A stretch of 64,000 bases of DNA from JAGQVA01 sp033764335 (GTDB taxonomy: Bacteria; Bacteroidota; Bacteroidia; J057), in contig JANRJC010000044.1 in the NCBI GenBank assembly GCA_033764335.1, forward strand, positions 62,001 through 126,000, written 5' to 3'. The notes beneath the pieces are model-generated. The model was given only the letters and a program-made list of their open reading frames with translations. It did no database searches and was not told the DNA's origin. The position numbers and the translations under genes were made by a program. Shown here in pieces: positions 34,839 through 44,183 of the stretch. Within the stretch, counting starts at the first letter, position 1, and each line of letters begins with the position of its first letter.

Positions 34839-36139
34839 TCTAAAAAACGCAGGAGTAAGGCTCTGATCTCGGCATATTTTGATAACTCAATCGTTGAGGG
34901 ATTGTCGTTGACATCATGGTAGTGGGGCGGGCCGCCGAGGGTGTAAATAAAAAAACCCGGCACTCCTTTTTGCAGAAAATAATAGTGGTCACTGTTGGGT
35001 GCATTTTTTCGAGAGCGAACGACGGGTACTGCTTTTAGCGAATCATTAAGCGATACCAGCCTTTGAAAGTGTGCCGGAAAATCTATTCCTCCCACAGCCA
35101 TAATTCCATCAATGCCATTGCCCATGAGATCGAGATTAAGGACAAATTTTGTCTGTTTAAGTGGGATCATCGGCTGATGATTGGCATAAAAATCGGAGCC
35201 TGTAAGGCCCGTTTCTTCTCCGCCGAAGGCGATGAAAAGCAGCGAATAGTCGGGCTGGTGCAAGGGATCGGCAAAATATTCTGCCAGAGAAAGCAACATG
35301 GCCGTTCCCGACGCGTTGTCATTGGCTCCGGTAAAAACCGCTTTACCCAGTTTCCCTAAATGATCGTAATGAGCGCAAATAATTACGACTGTGTCCGAAT
35401 GAATTTTTCCACGCACCAATCCCAATACATTTTGAGAAAGGATTTGGGTTGGGGCAGCTTTAACCGAAAGCTCGGCTGTACGCATTTTAGCGGGCAGAAT
35501 TTCCGCCCTTACTTCCAGGACAGGAATAGGATATTGCTCTCTGCTAAAACCTGCGGTAAGCTTTTTTTCAATGACTACTACGGCTGAAGGATTATACTCC
35601 ATCAGGCTTCCGATGCGATCATTCACATTGGCTACCTGCTGATAAGTTTTTAGACGCTCGGAATCATTGGCGATTTCGGGGGGAAAACCGCTGCGAATAA
35701 GGATTATTTTACCCTTGAGAGGTTTTTTGGGGGCGGTAATCCCATATCCCAAATCTGCGATTTTCCCCGACAGATTTCCCGATCCCGAAAACCGGTTGAC
35801 AATAAAATCGCGGCCCGGTGCAAGTGTATCTCCATCTATAATAAGAGTCGCATCTGTTATTAGATTGATATTCAGTAGAAATGGCTGTTTATAATCAGGA
35901 TTTTCCTTAACACCAACGATTGCTTTAAGTCCCATCTCCCGAAACCGTCCCTCAATATAATCCGCTGCTTTTATATGCCCCTGGTCTATATACCCTCTGC
36001 CGGCAAAAGTCGCAGAACATAAAGTATCTATTTCCTTTTTTGCCCGAACCAGAATTTCCTCAAAAGAATAATCCTGCTGCGAATACATAAATACAGGCAG
36101 AAAAACGGCCACAAAAACAAATAAAAGGCACTTTTTCAT
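34823..36139 (-). CDS. Secreted M28-family zinc aminopeptidase
   Basis: A 438-residue protein with signal peptide (MKKCLLFVFVAVFLPVFMYS). The M28 zinc ligands are all visible: CAHYDHLG, GANDNASGTAML, FGGEETGLTGSDFY, LNLDLMGNG and GGPPHYHDVNDNP. A protease-associated-like insert lies at about 110-230. It removes N-terminal residues from peptides in the periplasm or outside the cell. The final residues and stop come from the AACCATT heptamer repeat, 21 bases from the convergent gene. It is divergent from the dehydrogenase gene. Confidence 0.94.
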   Translation of the reverse strand: MKKCLLFVFVAVFLPVFMYSQQDYSFEEILVRAKKEIDTLCSATFAGRGYIDQGHIKAADYIEGRFREMGLKAIVGVKENPDYKQPFLLNINLITDATLIIDGDTLAPGRDFIVNRFSGSGNLSGKIADLGYGITAPKKPLKGKIILIRSGFPPEIANDSERLKTYQQVANVNDRIGSLMEYNPSAVVVIEKKLTAGFSREQYPIPVLEVRAEILPAKMRTAELSVKAAPTQILSQNVLGLVRGKIHSDTVVIICAHYDHLGKLGKAVFTGANDNASGTAMLLSLAEYFADPLHQPDYSLLFIAFGGEETGLTGSDFYANHQPMIPLKQTKFVLNLDLMGNGIDGIMAVGGIDFPAHFQRLVSLNDSLKAVPVVRSRKNAPNSDHYYFLQKGVPGFFIYTLGGPPHYHDVNDNPSTIELSKYAEIRALLLRFLETINH

Positions 36140-36164
36140 TGATTGAAATTTGTTGTAGAAAACG

Positions 36165-36199
36165 TTGGGATCAACAATATCGGAAAATTCCTACTTTTG
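36165..36199 (+). promoter_or_regulatory. Promoter for the D-2-hydroxyacid dehydrogenase operon
   Basis: TTG at 36165-36167 and TACTTTTG at 36192-36199 match the Bacteroidota consensus, with a 24-base spacer that is one base above the usual range. The predicted start near 36206 precedes the ATGs at 36217 and 36226, and excludes the in-frame TTG at 36139 as the start. Confidence 0.5.
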
Positions 36200-36225
36200 A
36201 GAGAATCTGTGACCGAATGTATAAA

Positions 36226-37167
36226 ATGAAAATTTTTGTAATAGACGAATTTCCGCCTCACTTCCTGGAAGAACTCCAAAAGTTACCTGTCGAAGTCCTT
36301 TATACACCCGACACCAATCGAGAAAAAGTACTGGCTACGATACAGGATTGTGATATACTGATTATCAACAGTAAGATAAACGTGGACAAAGAAGTCGCGG
36401 ATGCTGCGCCCAGATTAAAAATGGTGATTCGCGCAGGTGTGGGAATGGATCATATTGATACCCGCTATCTTGAAAGTCGAGGCATAAGAGCGGTGAGTAC
36501 ACAGGGAGCAAATGCCGATTCCGTAGGAGAACAAGCAGTAGGAATGTTACTTGCGCTTCAGCATAAAATTTTAATTGCAGACCGTCAGGTGAAAAATTTT
36601 GAATGGAAGCGGGAAGAAAACCGTGGAACGGAAATTGGCGGAAAAACCATCGGGATTATCGGCTTTGGAAATACAGGAAAGGCGTTTTCACGTAAAATAT
36701 CCGGTTTTGAACCCCGTCTGATCGCTTACGACAAATACCTGAAAGGTTATGAAACAGCAACCGTGAAGGAAGTGGGAATGGACGAAATATTTGCAGAAAG
36801 TGACATTCTAACCCTTCACATACCGCTTACTGCGGAAACCCGAAACTGGGTAAACAAAGATTTTTTTGCCCAATTTTCCAAACCCCTTGTATTCCTGAAC
36901 CTCTCTCGTGGCCCTATTGTAAACCTTCCGGATTTATTGCAAGCACTTGATTCAGGGAAAGTTTTAGCTGCCGGGCTGGATGTGCTTGAAAATGAAAAAT
37001 TTAGCACTTTGACACAGGAGCAAAAAATGAATTATGAGAATTTATTTTCCCGCATAAATGTCGTGCTCACGCCTCATATCGGCGGTTGGTCTTTCGAATC
37101 ACGTGAAAATATCAACCGGATGATTCTGGAATATGTAAAAACCATGGTTTATGAAAATCGGATTTGA
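36226..37167 (+). CDS. D-2-hydroxyacid dehydrogenase (phosphoglycerate-dehydrogenase-like)
   Basis: A 313-residue NAD-dependent dehydrogenase from the ATG at 36226 (MKIFVIDEFPPHF). The cofactor-binding Rossmann motif is TIGIIGFGNTGKAF, the catalytic Arg lies in VFLNLSRGPIVN, the Glu in LDVLENEK and the His in VVLTPHIGGWSFE. RAGVGMDHID is the family signature. It oxidises or reduces 2-hydroxy/keto acids; serine synthesis (SerA) is possible but there is no ACT regulatory domain and no serC nearby. It overlaps the next gene by 17 bases, implying coupled translation with the glycosyltransferase. Confidence 0.92.
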   Translation: MKIFVIDEFPPHFLEELQKLPVEVLYTPDTNREKVLATIQDCDILIINSKINVDKEVADAAPRLKMVIRAGVGMDHIDTRYLESRGIRAVSTQGANADSVGEQAVGMLLALQHKILIADRQVKNFEWKREENRGTEIGGKTIGIIGFGNTGKAFSRKISGFEPRLIAYDKYLKGYETATVKEVGMDEIFAESDILTLHIPLTAETRNWVNKDFFAQFSKPLVFLNLSRGPIVNLPDLLQALDSGKVLAAGLDVLENEKFSTLTQEQKMNYENLFSRINVVLTPHIGGWSFESRENINRMILEYVKTMVYENRI

Positions 37168-38281
37168 CGCCAAACGCTTGTTTCACAACTTTACCGGTCT
37201 CGGCAACTACAGCCGCACACTGGTAAGTAATCTTGCGGCGTTGTTTCCCGAAAATATTTACCATCTTTTTACCCCATCTGTCTCCGATCAAAGCCGCACG
37301 AAATCATATCTTTCAAATCCTCAGTTTCACATTCATACCCCTGATTCGGGAAGGTTTCTTTGGCGTACCTGGCGCATGAATCGCGATTTGCGAAAAACCG
37401 GAATTGATTTGTACCATGGGTTAAGCCATGAACTTCCACTAAACATAAAACCCCCATCCGGCTATAAAACCATTGTTACAATCCATGATCTCATATTCCG
37501 CCTTTTCCCCCATCATTATGCTCTTCCCGACCGAAAAATCTATGACCTTAAATGCGCTTACAGTTGCCGAAACGCAGATCATATCATCGCCATTAGCGAA
37601 CAGACAAAACGCGATATTATCCGCTACTACAACATTGCCTCTGAAAAAATTTCAGTCATTTACCAGTCATGCGACCCTATGTTTTATGAAATCGCTTCTG
37701 TTCAGACCCGACAGGAAATCCTTCGAAAATATCAACTTCCTTCGGAGTATATACTCTGTGTAGGCTCTGTAACCGAACGAAAAAACCTGCTTACGATCAT
37801 ACAGGCTATCCGGCAAATGAATGATAAAAACCGAGTTCCGCTCGTAGTGATAGGGGAGGGCGGCAGTTACAAACGTAAAGTTTTAAAGTATATCAGCGAA
37901 AATCGCCTGGATAAATGGGTTATTTTTGTACCAAACCTTTACTATCCGGATCTTCCGGCCATTTACCAGGCGGCACAAATATTTGTTTACCCGTCTTTAT
38001 ATGAAGGATTTGGGATTCCAGTGATTGAAGCTTTGATAAGTAAAACGCCGGTGATAACTTCCAATACCTCATCGCTGCCGGAGGCGGCGGGTCCCGATAG
38101 TATATGCATAGATCCTTTAAATACTGAGTTATTTACTTTTCATATACAAAATATTCTCCAAGACAGTAATCTGGGCAACCAAATGCGGGAAAAAGGAGTC
38201 CTCTATTCAGAGAGGTTTCATTTTTCCGAAGTTACCAAACTTGTTATGCAACTTTACCGCGCAACAACCGGCATGGATTAA
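37151..38281 (+). CDS. Glycosyltransferase, GT4 (family 1) type
   Basis: A 376-residue GT-B glycosyltransferase. The N-terminus MKIGFDAKRLFHNFTGLGNY is typical of GT4 mannosyl/glucosyltransferases. The donor half has YILCVGSVTERKNLLTIIQA, AQIFVYPSLYEGFGIPVIEA and then TSNTSSLPEAAG, the E-x7-E signature region. It transfers a sugar from an activated donor, probably to a surface or storage glycan. It overlaps the dehydrogenase gene by 17 bases and is followed five bases later by the next gene, so the three are likely cotranscribed. Confidence 0.94.
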   Translation: MKIGFDAKRLFHNFTGLGNYSRTLVSNLAALFPENIYHLFTPSVSDQSRTKSYLSNPQFHIHTPDSGRFLWRTWRMNRDLRKTGIDLYHGLSHELPLNIKPPSGYKTIVTIHDLIFRLFPHHYALPDRKIYDLKCAYSCRNADHIIAISEQTKRDIIRYYNIASEKISVIYQSCDPMFYEIASVQTRQEILRKYQLPSEYILCVGSVTERKNLLTIIQAIRQMNDKNRVPLVVIGEGGSYKRKVLKYISENRLDKWVIFVPNLYYPDLPAIYQAAQIFVYPSLYEGFGIPVIEALISKTPVITSNTSSLPEAAGPDSICIDPLNTELFTFHIQNILQDSNLGNQMREKGVLYSERFHFSEVTKLVMQLYRATTGMD

Positions 38282-38286
38282 AAGAT

Positions 38287-39201
38287 ATGAAAAACTCTCG
38301 CATTATAGGCATTGTTTCTTTCCTGCTTATTGTCTTCGGGCAACAGGGATATACTCAGGAAGATGCGGTATTTCTATATGACGGAAGAGAAATTTCGGGG
38401 TTAATTGTTGAAGAAGTTCCCTTTTCGCACCTGCGGATTCAAACGAATGATTATGGAATAAGAACTTATGCTTTTGAAGATGTCTCGTGGGTTTTTCGGC
38501 CTAAAGGCATTAAAGGTTATTGGGATGTGGTATATTTAAAATCAGGAGGTGTTATGAGGGGATTTATTGCAGATTATGAATGGGGTAAATTTTTGCGTAT
38601 TGAAGACGAAAGAGGAAACGATTTTGAGTGGAGAATGGAAGATATCCGAAAAATAAATAAAGAACCGACCCCCAATGACGCGACACTACGCAAAAGCGCA
38701 GAGAGGCAACAACAAACACGAAAAGAATTGCGAAATGAAAACCAAGCGGGAATACGTTATGGGGCAACTGTTGTTTTTTTTGAAGCCGGTGGACAATTAG
38801 GCGCATCAGAAAGTTCCATCCCTTACCCGGGTATTTTTGCCAACTTCCTGATTGTTTACCGGCTTGAAGATCGCTTTTCGCTGGGTGCGGGAGTAGGCGC
38901 AGACATTCTTTACAATGTCAATGGCAACCCTAATACCGGACGTACTGCTTTTGGGGATATGCGTATTTATTTTCCCCGCAATAAAGTGACCCCTTACCTG
39001 TCCATTGCCTCCGGCTACGACTGGTATCGCTCCGGAATAATGTTTAACCCTGGAACAGGTGTAAAAATGAATTTTCTGCGCAACCACAAAATCAACCTCA
39101 ATATCGGCCTCAAAATGCAATATGAAAGCAACGAAACCCGAAATAGTCCGGACTTGCTGGGAGTGATTGAGGTGATTCAGTTCAAACTGGTAATTGATTA
39201 A
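38287..39201 (+). CDS. Hypothetical secreted protein, possibly an outer-membrane beta-barrel
   Basis: A 304-residue protein with a signal peptide (MKNSRIIGIVSFLLIVFGQQ, cleavage near YTQ). The N-terminal half has two repeated beta units (VFLYDGREISGLIVEEVPFS, then VVYLKSGGVMRGFIADYE and KFLRIEDE). A charged linker (KSAERQQQTRKELRNENQ) leads to a C-terminal region of alternating hydrophobic strands (SLGAGVGADILYN, VTPYLSIASGYDWYR, INLNIGLKMQYE) ending in FKLVID, consistent with an eight-strand barrel. No specific family is recognised. Confidence 0.8.
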   Translation: MKNSRIIGIVSFLLIVFGQQGYTQEDAVFLYDGREISGLIVEEVPFSHLRIQTNDYGIRTYAFEDVSWVFRPKGIKGYWDVVYLKSGGVMRGFIADYEWGKFLRIEDERGNDFEWRMEDIRKINKEPTPNDATLRKSAERQQQTRKELRNENQAGIRYGATVVFFEAGGQLGASESSIPYPGIFANFLIVYRLEDRFSLGAGVGADILYNVNGNPNTGRTAFGDMRIYFPRNKVTPYLSIASGYDWYRSGIMFNPGTGVKMNFLRNHKINLNIGLKMQYESNETRNSPDLLGVIEVIQFKLVID

Positions 39202-39280
39202 TCGCGCATAAATTTTTTTTAGTAGCAAATTTTAGATTTTCGTATGAATATACTATATTGAATATGTTAAGGATGTTTTC

Positions 39281-40969
39281 ATGGATAAATGCTTTTTAGT
39301 TCTTTTTTTCGCCTGTTTAACCTCAGGCTTATTTTCCCCTTGCCATTCACAGTCTATAGACAGAACTAATAAAAAGCACGATGCGCTGAACAGATATGTT
39401 GATTTTACGAATGAAAGTATTCACATCCTTTGGGAAATCCACCACAGGCTGGAGACTTTTAATGCCGATGCTAATGAATTTGTGAAATCCGGAGGCACCA
39501 AAGGGCTGACCTTTGAAATTTCGGATGTTATCAACAATTATCGCTATTACGGTGTTCTGAAAGGCGTATGTGCCAAAGATTATGGAGGTACCGATCCCGA
39601 GGTAAATTTGAAATATCTCTACGAGATTACTTCGAAGGACAATTCTGCTATTCCCGAATATTACCGCACCAGCCTGAACCGGAAGCGGGATGAATTAATG
39701 TATCTGGTCATTGAGCTTGTCAGTATCTGCGACACGCTCGAATCCTATTCCAAACAGGGAAAATTTAAGGAAGATGCTTCCCTGTCCCGTATTTATCAGA
39801 TGCTTAATCGCTGTTCTCTGATCTATTATGATTTTCAGGGCATGAAAGATCAGTTATTTTTTGCCATTACAGAGGTTACCTCTCCCTTGCCATTAGAACT
39901 TCGGGACTTGAACAACATTGTGAAAAATGCACGGGAAATTATGCTTAGTACCAAAGCAGGTGATAAAACAAGCCTGTTAACTCATATCTCCCAACTTGAA
40001 GATGCAATAAAAAAAGCGGAAGCATCCCGTGAAACCAATAAAGAAGGGCTTCGCCGGCTGGAACTTTATTATGACAGGGAAAATATGGGTTATACTCACA
40101 TGATTGACTATGCCCACCAGATCATCCGAAGAGCGAAAGAATATCTGGAAAATGCTTCAAATTCGGTTGCTTATACCCCGTATTCACAGGCTTATTATCA
40201 GTACAACGAACGGCTTCTTTCGCTTTACAATCATCACAAATACGGCATAATTGCCTACTACAATCGTTTCATCGGATTCGCCAATGTCTCTCTTGTCAAA
40301 CAGATCGAAGAAACACCTCTTTTCCACGTCCTGCTGCCGGAAAATATCCCGCTGGACGACGTAAGCGAAAAAGAAGGGGTCTCTTTACCTGATTTTTCCG
40401 AATCCGAACCTACTCTTGAAGGCGCGGCGGCAAACAATCTGATATTTTTACTGGATGTGTCTGCGTCTATGTCCAAACCCGAAAAACTTCCTTTGTTGAA
40501 GTCTTCCATCGAATTTATTCTGGACATTATGCGGCCGGAAGACCAGGTTGCGATTGTAACCTATTCCGGAGACGCAGAAATCGTCCTGAATGCAACTTCG
40601 GCTGCAAACAAAACCACAATCCTCCAAGCTATACGGGATTTGCGTTCTTCGGGTGGAACCAATATCCGAAAAGGAATAAGACAGGCATATAAGGTCGCGG
40701 AAAATCATTTTATCCCTGGAGGAAATAACCGGATTATTTTGGCTTCCGATGGGGCTTTTGAACTTACCCCTGCAACGTCCCGGCTCGTCGAAGAAATGTC
40801 TTTGCAAAATATTCAGCTTTCCGTTTTCCTATTTGGCAAAAATGAAGCCCCCCGCACAGAAGAGCAACTTGAACACCTTGCTGGTCTGGGCGGGGGAAAT
40901 TATTTCCACGTTACAAGCGAAAATGCTAATGAAGTTCTGCTCATAGAAGCAAAAGCTGTATCCGAGTAG
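39281..40969 (+). CDS. Secreted von Willebrand factor A (VWA) domain protein
   Basis: A 562-residue protein with a signal peptide (cleavage after CHSQ). The N-terminal 350 residues are helical with no recognised domain. The C-terminal VWA domain starts at about 385: LIFLLDVSASMSKPEKL is the MIDAS DxSxS, SSGGTNIRKGIRQAY the Thr, and RIILASDGAFELT the Asp. DVSASM-type VWA domains bind a divalent ion and protein partners. No transmembrane segment follows, so it is not a Bat-type protein. It ends two bases before the convergent protease gene. Confidence 0.9.
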   Translation: MDKCFLVLFFACLTSGLFSPCHSQSIDRTNKKHDALNRYVDFTNESIHILWEIHHRLETFNADANEFVKSGGTKGLTFEISDVINNYRYYGVLKGVCAKDYGGTDPEVNLKYLYEITSKDNSAIPEYYRTSLNRKRDELMYLVIELVSICDTLESYSKQGKFKEDASLSRIYQMLNRCSLIYYDFQGMKDQLFFAITEVTSPLPLELRDLNNIVKNAREIMLSTKAGDKTSLLTHISQLEDAIKKAEASRETNKEGLRRLELYYDRENMGYTHMIDYAHQIIRRAKEYLENASNSVAYTPYSQAYYQYNERLLSLYNHHKYGIIAYYNRFIGFANVSLVKQIEETPLFHVLLPENIPLDDVSEKEGVSLPDFSESEPTLEGAAANNLIFLLDVSASMSKPEKLPLLKSSIEFILDIMRPEDQVAIVTYSGDAEIVLNATSAANKTTILQAIRDLRSSGGTNIRKGIRQAYKVAENHFIPGGNNRIILASDGAFELTPATSRLVEEMSLQNIQLSVFLFGKNEAPRTEEQLEHLAGLGGGNYFHVTSENANEVLLIEAKAVSE

Positions 40970-40971
40970 CC

Positions 40972-43900
40972 CTATTCTATCAAAAATTTCTGAATCAGGC
41001 TTCCTCTGTCTGAAATAACACGGATCATATACACACCTGATGCTAAACCGGAAACATCCATTTTGGCTGAGAAATTTCCGGCAAAAGCCCTTATTGTTTC
41101 TTTAGTGATTATCTGGCCATTGATGTCCAACAAGTTGACAATCACCTCTTTACCCCAATCCCCTTCCAGTTTTATTTCAACTCTGTCATCTGCGGGGTTG
41201 GGGAATACGGTCACCTTTGCGCCAGGTATTTCATTACCGATGTCTGTCGTTTGGGTGATCACGATATTAAAAACAGGCATCGCTAATAACCCGCCCGCCG
41301 AATTCTTTACTGTAAAGAAAAAGTTATCCGCAATGGCATTATCACCGTTGTGCTGATATTTCACCTTACCTGTATTGATATCATCCTGTGTAAAAGAAGC
41401 CCCGACACCTAAAGGCAAAGCATTAAGCAAAATACCTCCGTGTCCGGGTGTAGTTACCAATGTATAAGTAAGATTGGGAGGAGTACTTACCCCGTCCGAA
41501 ACCGAAAGAAAAACAGGGGTGATTAATTCGCTTTTCCATTTCAAAACACTCAGAGGAAGATTTGTACCGAATGATGGATTTGCGGGAGGATTACCTGACC
41601 CGGCGGTTTGAAATGCCCTTATTTCCGAAGGTTGACCTGTACCGCAGACATTCGACGCATTTACACGCCAGTAATAAATAGTAAGGGGTGCCAGTGGTGA
41701 AGCAGGAGTAAAATTATTAGATTTTTTTACCGCGGAAGCGGCAAGCGCACCGGATATAAAAGCAGGATTAGTAGCAATGTCTATTTTATAATCATTGTCT
41801 CCCGGAAAGGGCGCCCAGAAAAAAGTGGGGGTTGTAACCACTGCCAAACCTCCGTTTTGAGGAGACCCAAGAATAACCGAAGAAGGCACTTCTGATTTTA
41901 CTTCCAACACAAGCGTTCGTGTTTCTACTTCACCGGTGGTGGCTGTTCCCACCAGATTAAAGGCATACACTCCGGCTGTTATATTGTTTGTATTGGAAAT
42001 GGTCAGGAGAGTTGTGTCATTCGTATTACTTGTTGATTGGGAGAAACTAGCAACTGCACCGGCAGGAAGATTCGTGGTTGTAAGGGAAATAGGGCTATTA
42101 AACCCTAAGAGAGAAGATGTCACGATCTGGAATACTGCCTGGTTGGGCGCACAGACCTTTAGCGTATCTGCCGGAAAATAATAACTGAAACCCGGGCTTG
42201 CGGGTAACTTTACTTCAAAATCCTGATTAGAAATATCAAAGAAAATATTGTCGGCTGCTTCTACTTTTATTCTTGTCTTAAAACCAGGGTTTTCAGGTAC
42301 TCTTACCGTAGCAAAACCCGTATTAAGCACATCCTCTGCAAGTGTCAGTGGATAGGTAAATCCACCGTCGGTGGACATTAGAATATTGACTTTTACACAG
42401 TTAATGGGGCTAATATTCGTTTTGGCAACATCCCAGGTCACATCTTCCCAATTACCGGCGATCCATACAGGTGCATTTGTGTTCGGATGAGTTACCAGAA
42501 AAGGTCCTGCATTAGCGGTTGCCTGAAAAGCCACTTGACCAAACTCCACCCCGGCACCTCCCGGGTGATTGTCGCGTACCGTCATCCGAAATTTCAGGTC
42601 ACGAGAATAAGAAGGCAGTTTTTCCCCATAAACCGATACGTTGGCGATAATCGCGTTTATCAGAGGGAAAACCCTTGTCGAAGAAGACGAAGGCGGATAA
42701 GAGCGGAATAATGGAGCATTGCCGCTTGGACTGTTTGGATCGCCCGCAGGGCCAAGATCAAATTCTTCCCAACTATACGTCAACGCATCACCATCGGGGT
42801 CTGTAGCAGAGCCTGTAAGTTGAAAAGGCGTTTCTTTCGGAATAAAAAACCCTCCGGAAGGTACGATAACCACGGGGGACTGATTATTTACGGAAAGAAT
42901 TACCGGACAACTGCTTCCAGAGCCATTTCGGGTATAATTGACAATTTCACTATAAGCACTGTTGTGAAAAAACAGGTCACGACTATTCTGGATATTTTGA
43001 GGGGAACAAGCACTCGGGTAGGCCATGATCGTTGATCCGCTACCGGGTTCGTAGGCAGTGGATGGGTTGCGCTGCTGAATACAGGAAGCTGCATTGGTGT
43101 TGAAGGTGTGATTTGCGCTAAATTGATGCCCCATCTCATGTGCCACAATTCCCGCAAAGGCTCCTCCCACCGGCGCAGGTAATGAAGACGCTCCTCTTGC
43201 TTTACCTCCGCCGCACACAGAGGCAAGTTGGGCGATTCCTGCCACAAAAACACCCGATTGCGGGTTTGCCTGGGACAAAACATGGCCAATGTCGTAATTT
43301 GAATTTCCAATTGCGGCATCCACCGCATTCTGGTTCTGCTGAAGCATTGTTCCAAGCGAACCATTCGTATAGGGATCGGCACCGGTATAAATCAAAAGAT
43401 CGTTATTGGGAACGAGTACCATCCGGATAGAAACTTCGCTTTCATAAATGGCATTTACCTGATTTAGCACAGTTGCTATCGCAGCCATCGCTCCACCTAC
43501 CGTTCCGCCATGAAAAGAGGTGTACCCACTGTCCGCGGCCATCGCAAGGCGATAGGTCAGAAGTTCACCTTCGATCCCTTCGGTTGCATTTTCGGGCAGG
43601 GAAATCGGGAGATCATCTTCTTCGACTCCACAAATTCCTTCCTTACTTTCATCTGCGGCATCTTTTTTCCAATAACTTATATACTCCGTCACGGTATTGT
43701 TTCCATAAGGATCTATCAAAACACTTCCCGCTGCGCTTAACACGATTGCATGAAAACCTTTCGGCGTCTTATCCATCCGGATATATGCCGTAGGATTATC
43801 AATTCCCTTACCCGAATAGGTTTTTATTTCGGGATATTTTGCGGCCAGCTCTGGTGCCATCACGGGCGACTCTACAATCGAAAATCGTTCAAATGAACCA

Positions 43901-44163
43901 TCGGGCATGGGTAATTTTATTTCTGTAGGATTGGCAGCAGCAGGCGTAAACTCCATAGGAGCCTGACTGAGTTTTTGATCAAGGGCAGATTTGTTCAGTC
44001 GGAAAGTCCGGTAATTTTCAGGAATAATAACTCGTCCGCTGCGATTAGGAATCTCTGCTTCGGAAATTTTCGTCCAAAGGTTTTTATCTGCCTGCGCATG
44101 AAGGAATTCCAATGTCAGAATTAAACCTGTCAGAGAGATAAAAAATAGTCTTATAATTCTCAT
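40972..44163 (-). CDS. M12B-like (reprolysin-type) secreted metalloprotease with T9SS sorting domain, paralogue A
   Basis: A 1063-residue secreted protein. A propeptide-like N-terminal region (to about 190) contains PMPDGSFERFSIVESPVMAP and is conserved with the upstream paralogue. The zinc motif HEMGHQFSANHTF near residue 340 fits HExxHxxxxxH of reprolysin-like peptidases, with AYPSACSPQNIQ as the Met-turn region. Beta-sandwich domains follow, then a cadherin-like segment (VKYQHNGDNAIADNFFFTVK) and a sorting domain (VTVFPNPADDR, SGLASGVYMIRVI). Unlike the paralogue, it has no P-domain. It probably digests proteins outside the cell. It lies 20 bases after the paralogue on the same strand. Confidence 0.93.
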   Translation of the reverse strand: MRIIRLFFISLTGLILTLEFLHAQADKNLWTKISEAEIPNRSGRVIIPENYRTFRLNKSALDQKLSQAPMEFTPAAANPTEIKLPMPDGSFERFSIVESPVMAPELAAKYPEIKTYSGKGIDNPTAYIRMDKTPKGFHAIVLSAAGSVLIDPYGNNTVTEYISYWKKDAADESKEGICGVEEDDLPISLPENATEGIEGELLTYRLAMAADSGYTSFHGGTVGGAMAAIATVLNQVNAIYESEVSIRMVLVPNNDLLIYTGADPYTNGSLGTMLQQNQNAVDAAIGNSNYDIGHVLSQANPQSGVFVAGIAQLASVCGGGKARGASSLPAPVGGAFAGIVAHEMGHQFSANHTFNTNAASCIQQRNPSTAYEPGSGSTIMAYPSACSPQNIQNSRDLFFHNSAYSEIVNYTRNGSGSSCPVILSVNNQSPVVIVPSGGFFIPKETPFQLTGSATDPDGDALTYSWEEFDLGPAGDPNSPSGNAPLFRSYPPSSSSTRVFPLINAIIANVSVYGEKLPSYSRDLKFRMTVRDNHPGGAGVEFGQVAFQATANAGPFLVTHPNTNAPVWIAGNWEDVTWDVAKTNISPINCVKVNILMSTDGGFTYPLTLAEDVLNTGFATVRVPENPGFKTRIKVEAADNIFFDISNQDFEVKLPASPGFSYYFPADTLKVCAPNQAVFQIVTSSLLGFNSPISLTTTNLPAGAVASFSQSTSNTNDTTLLTISNTNNITAGVYAFNLVGTATTGEVETRTLVLEVKSEVPSSVILGSPQNGGLAVVTTPTFFWAPFPGDNDYKIDIATNPAFISGALAASAVKKSNNFTPASPLAPLTIYYWRVNASNVCGTGQPSEIRAFQTAGSGNPPANPSFGTNLPLSVLKWKSELITPVFLSVSDGVSTPPNLTYTLVTTPGHGGILLNALPLGVGASFTQDDINTGKVKYQHNGDNAIADNFFFTVKNSAGGLLAMPVFNIVITQTTDIGNEIPGAKVTVFPNPADDRVEIKLEGDWGKEVIVNLLDINGQIITKETIRAFAGNFSAKMDVSGLASGVYMIRVISDRGSLIQKFLIE

Positions 44164-44183
44164 TATCGGTAGATTTAAAGGGC

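Noticed and set aside
42900..43382. 160-residue frame within the M12B-like protease gene, same strand, other frame
   Set aside because: Low-complexity out-of-frame shadow of the catalytic domain; the real frame shows HEMGHQFSANH here.
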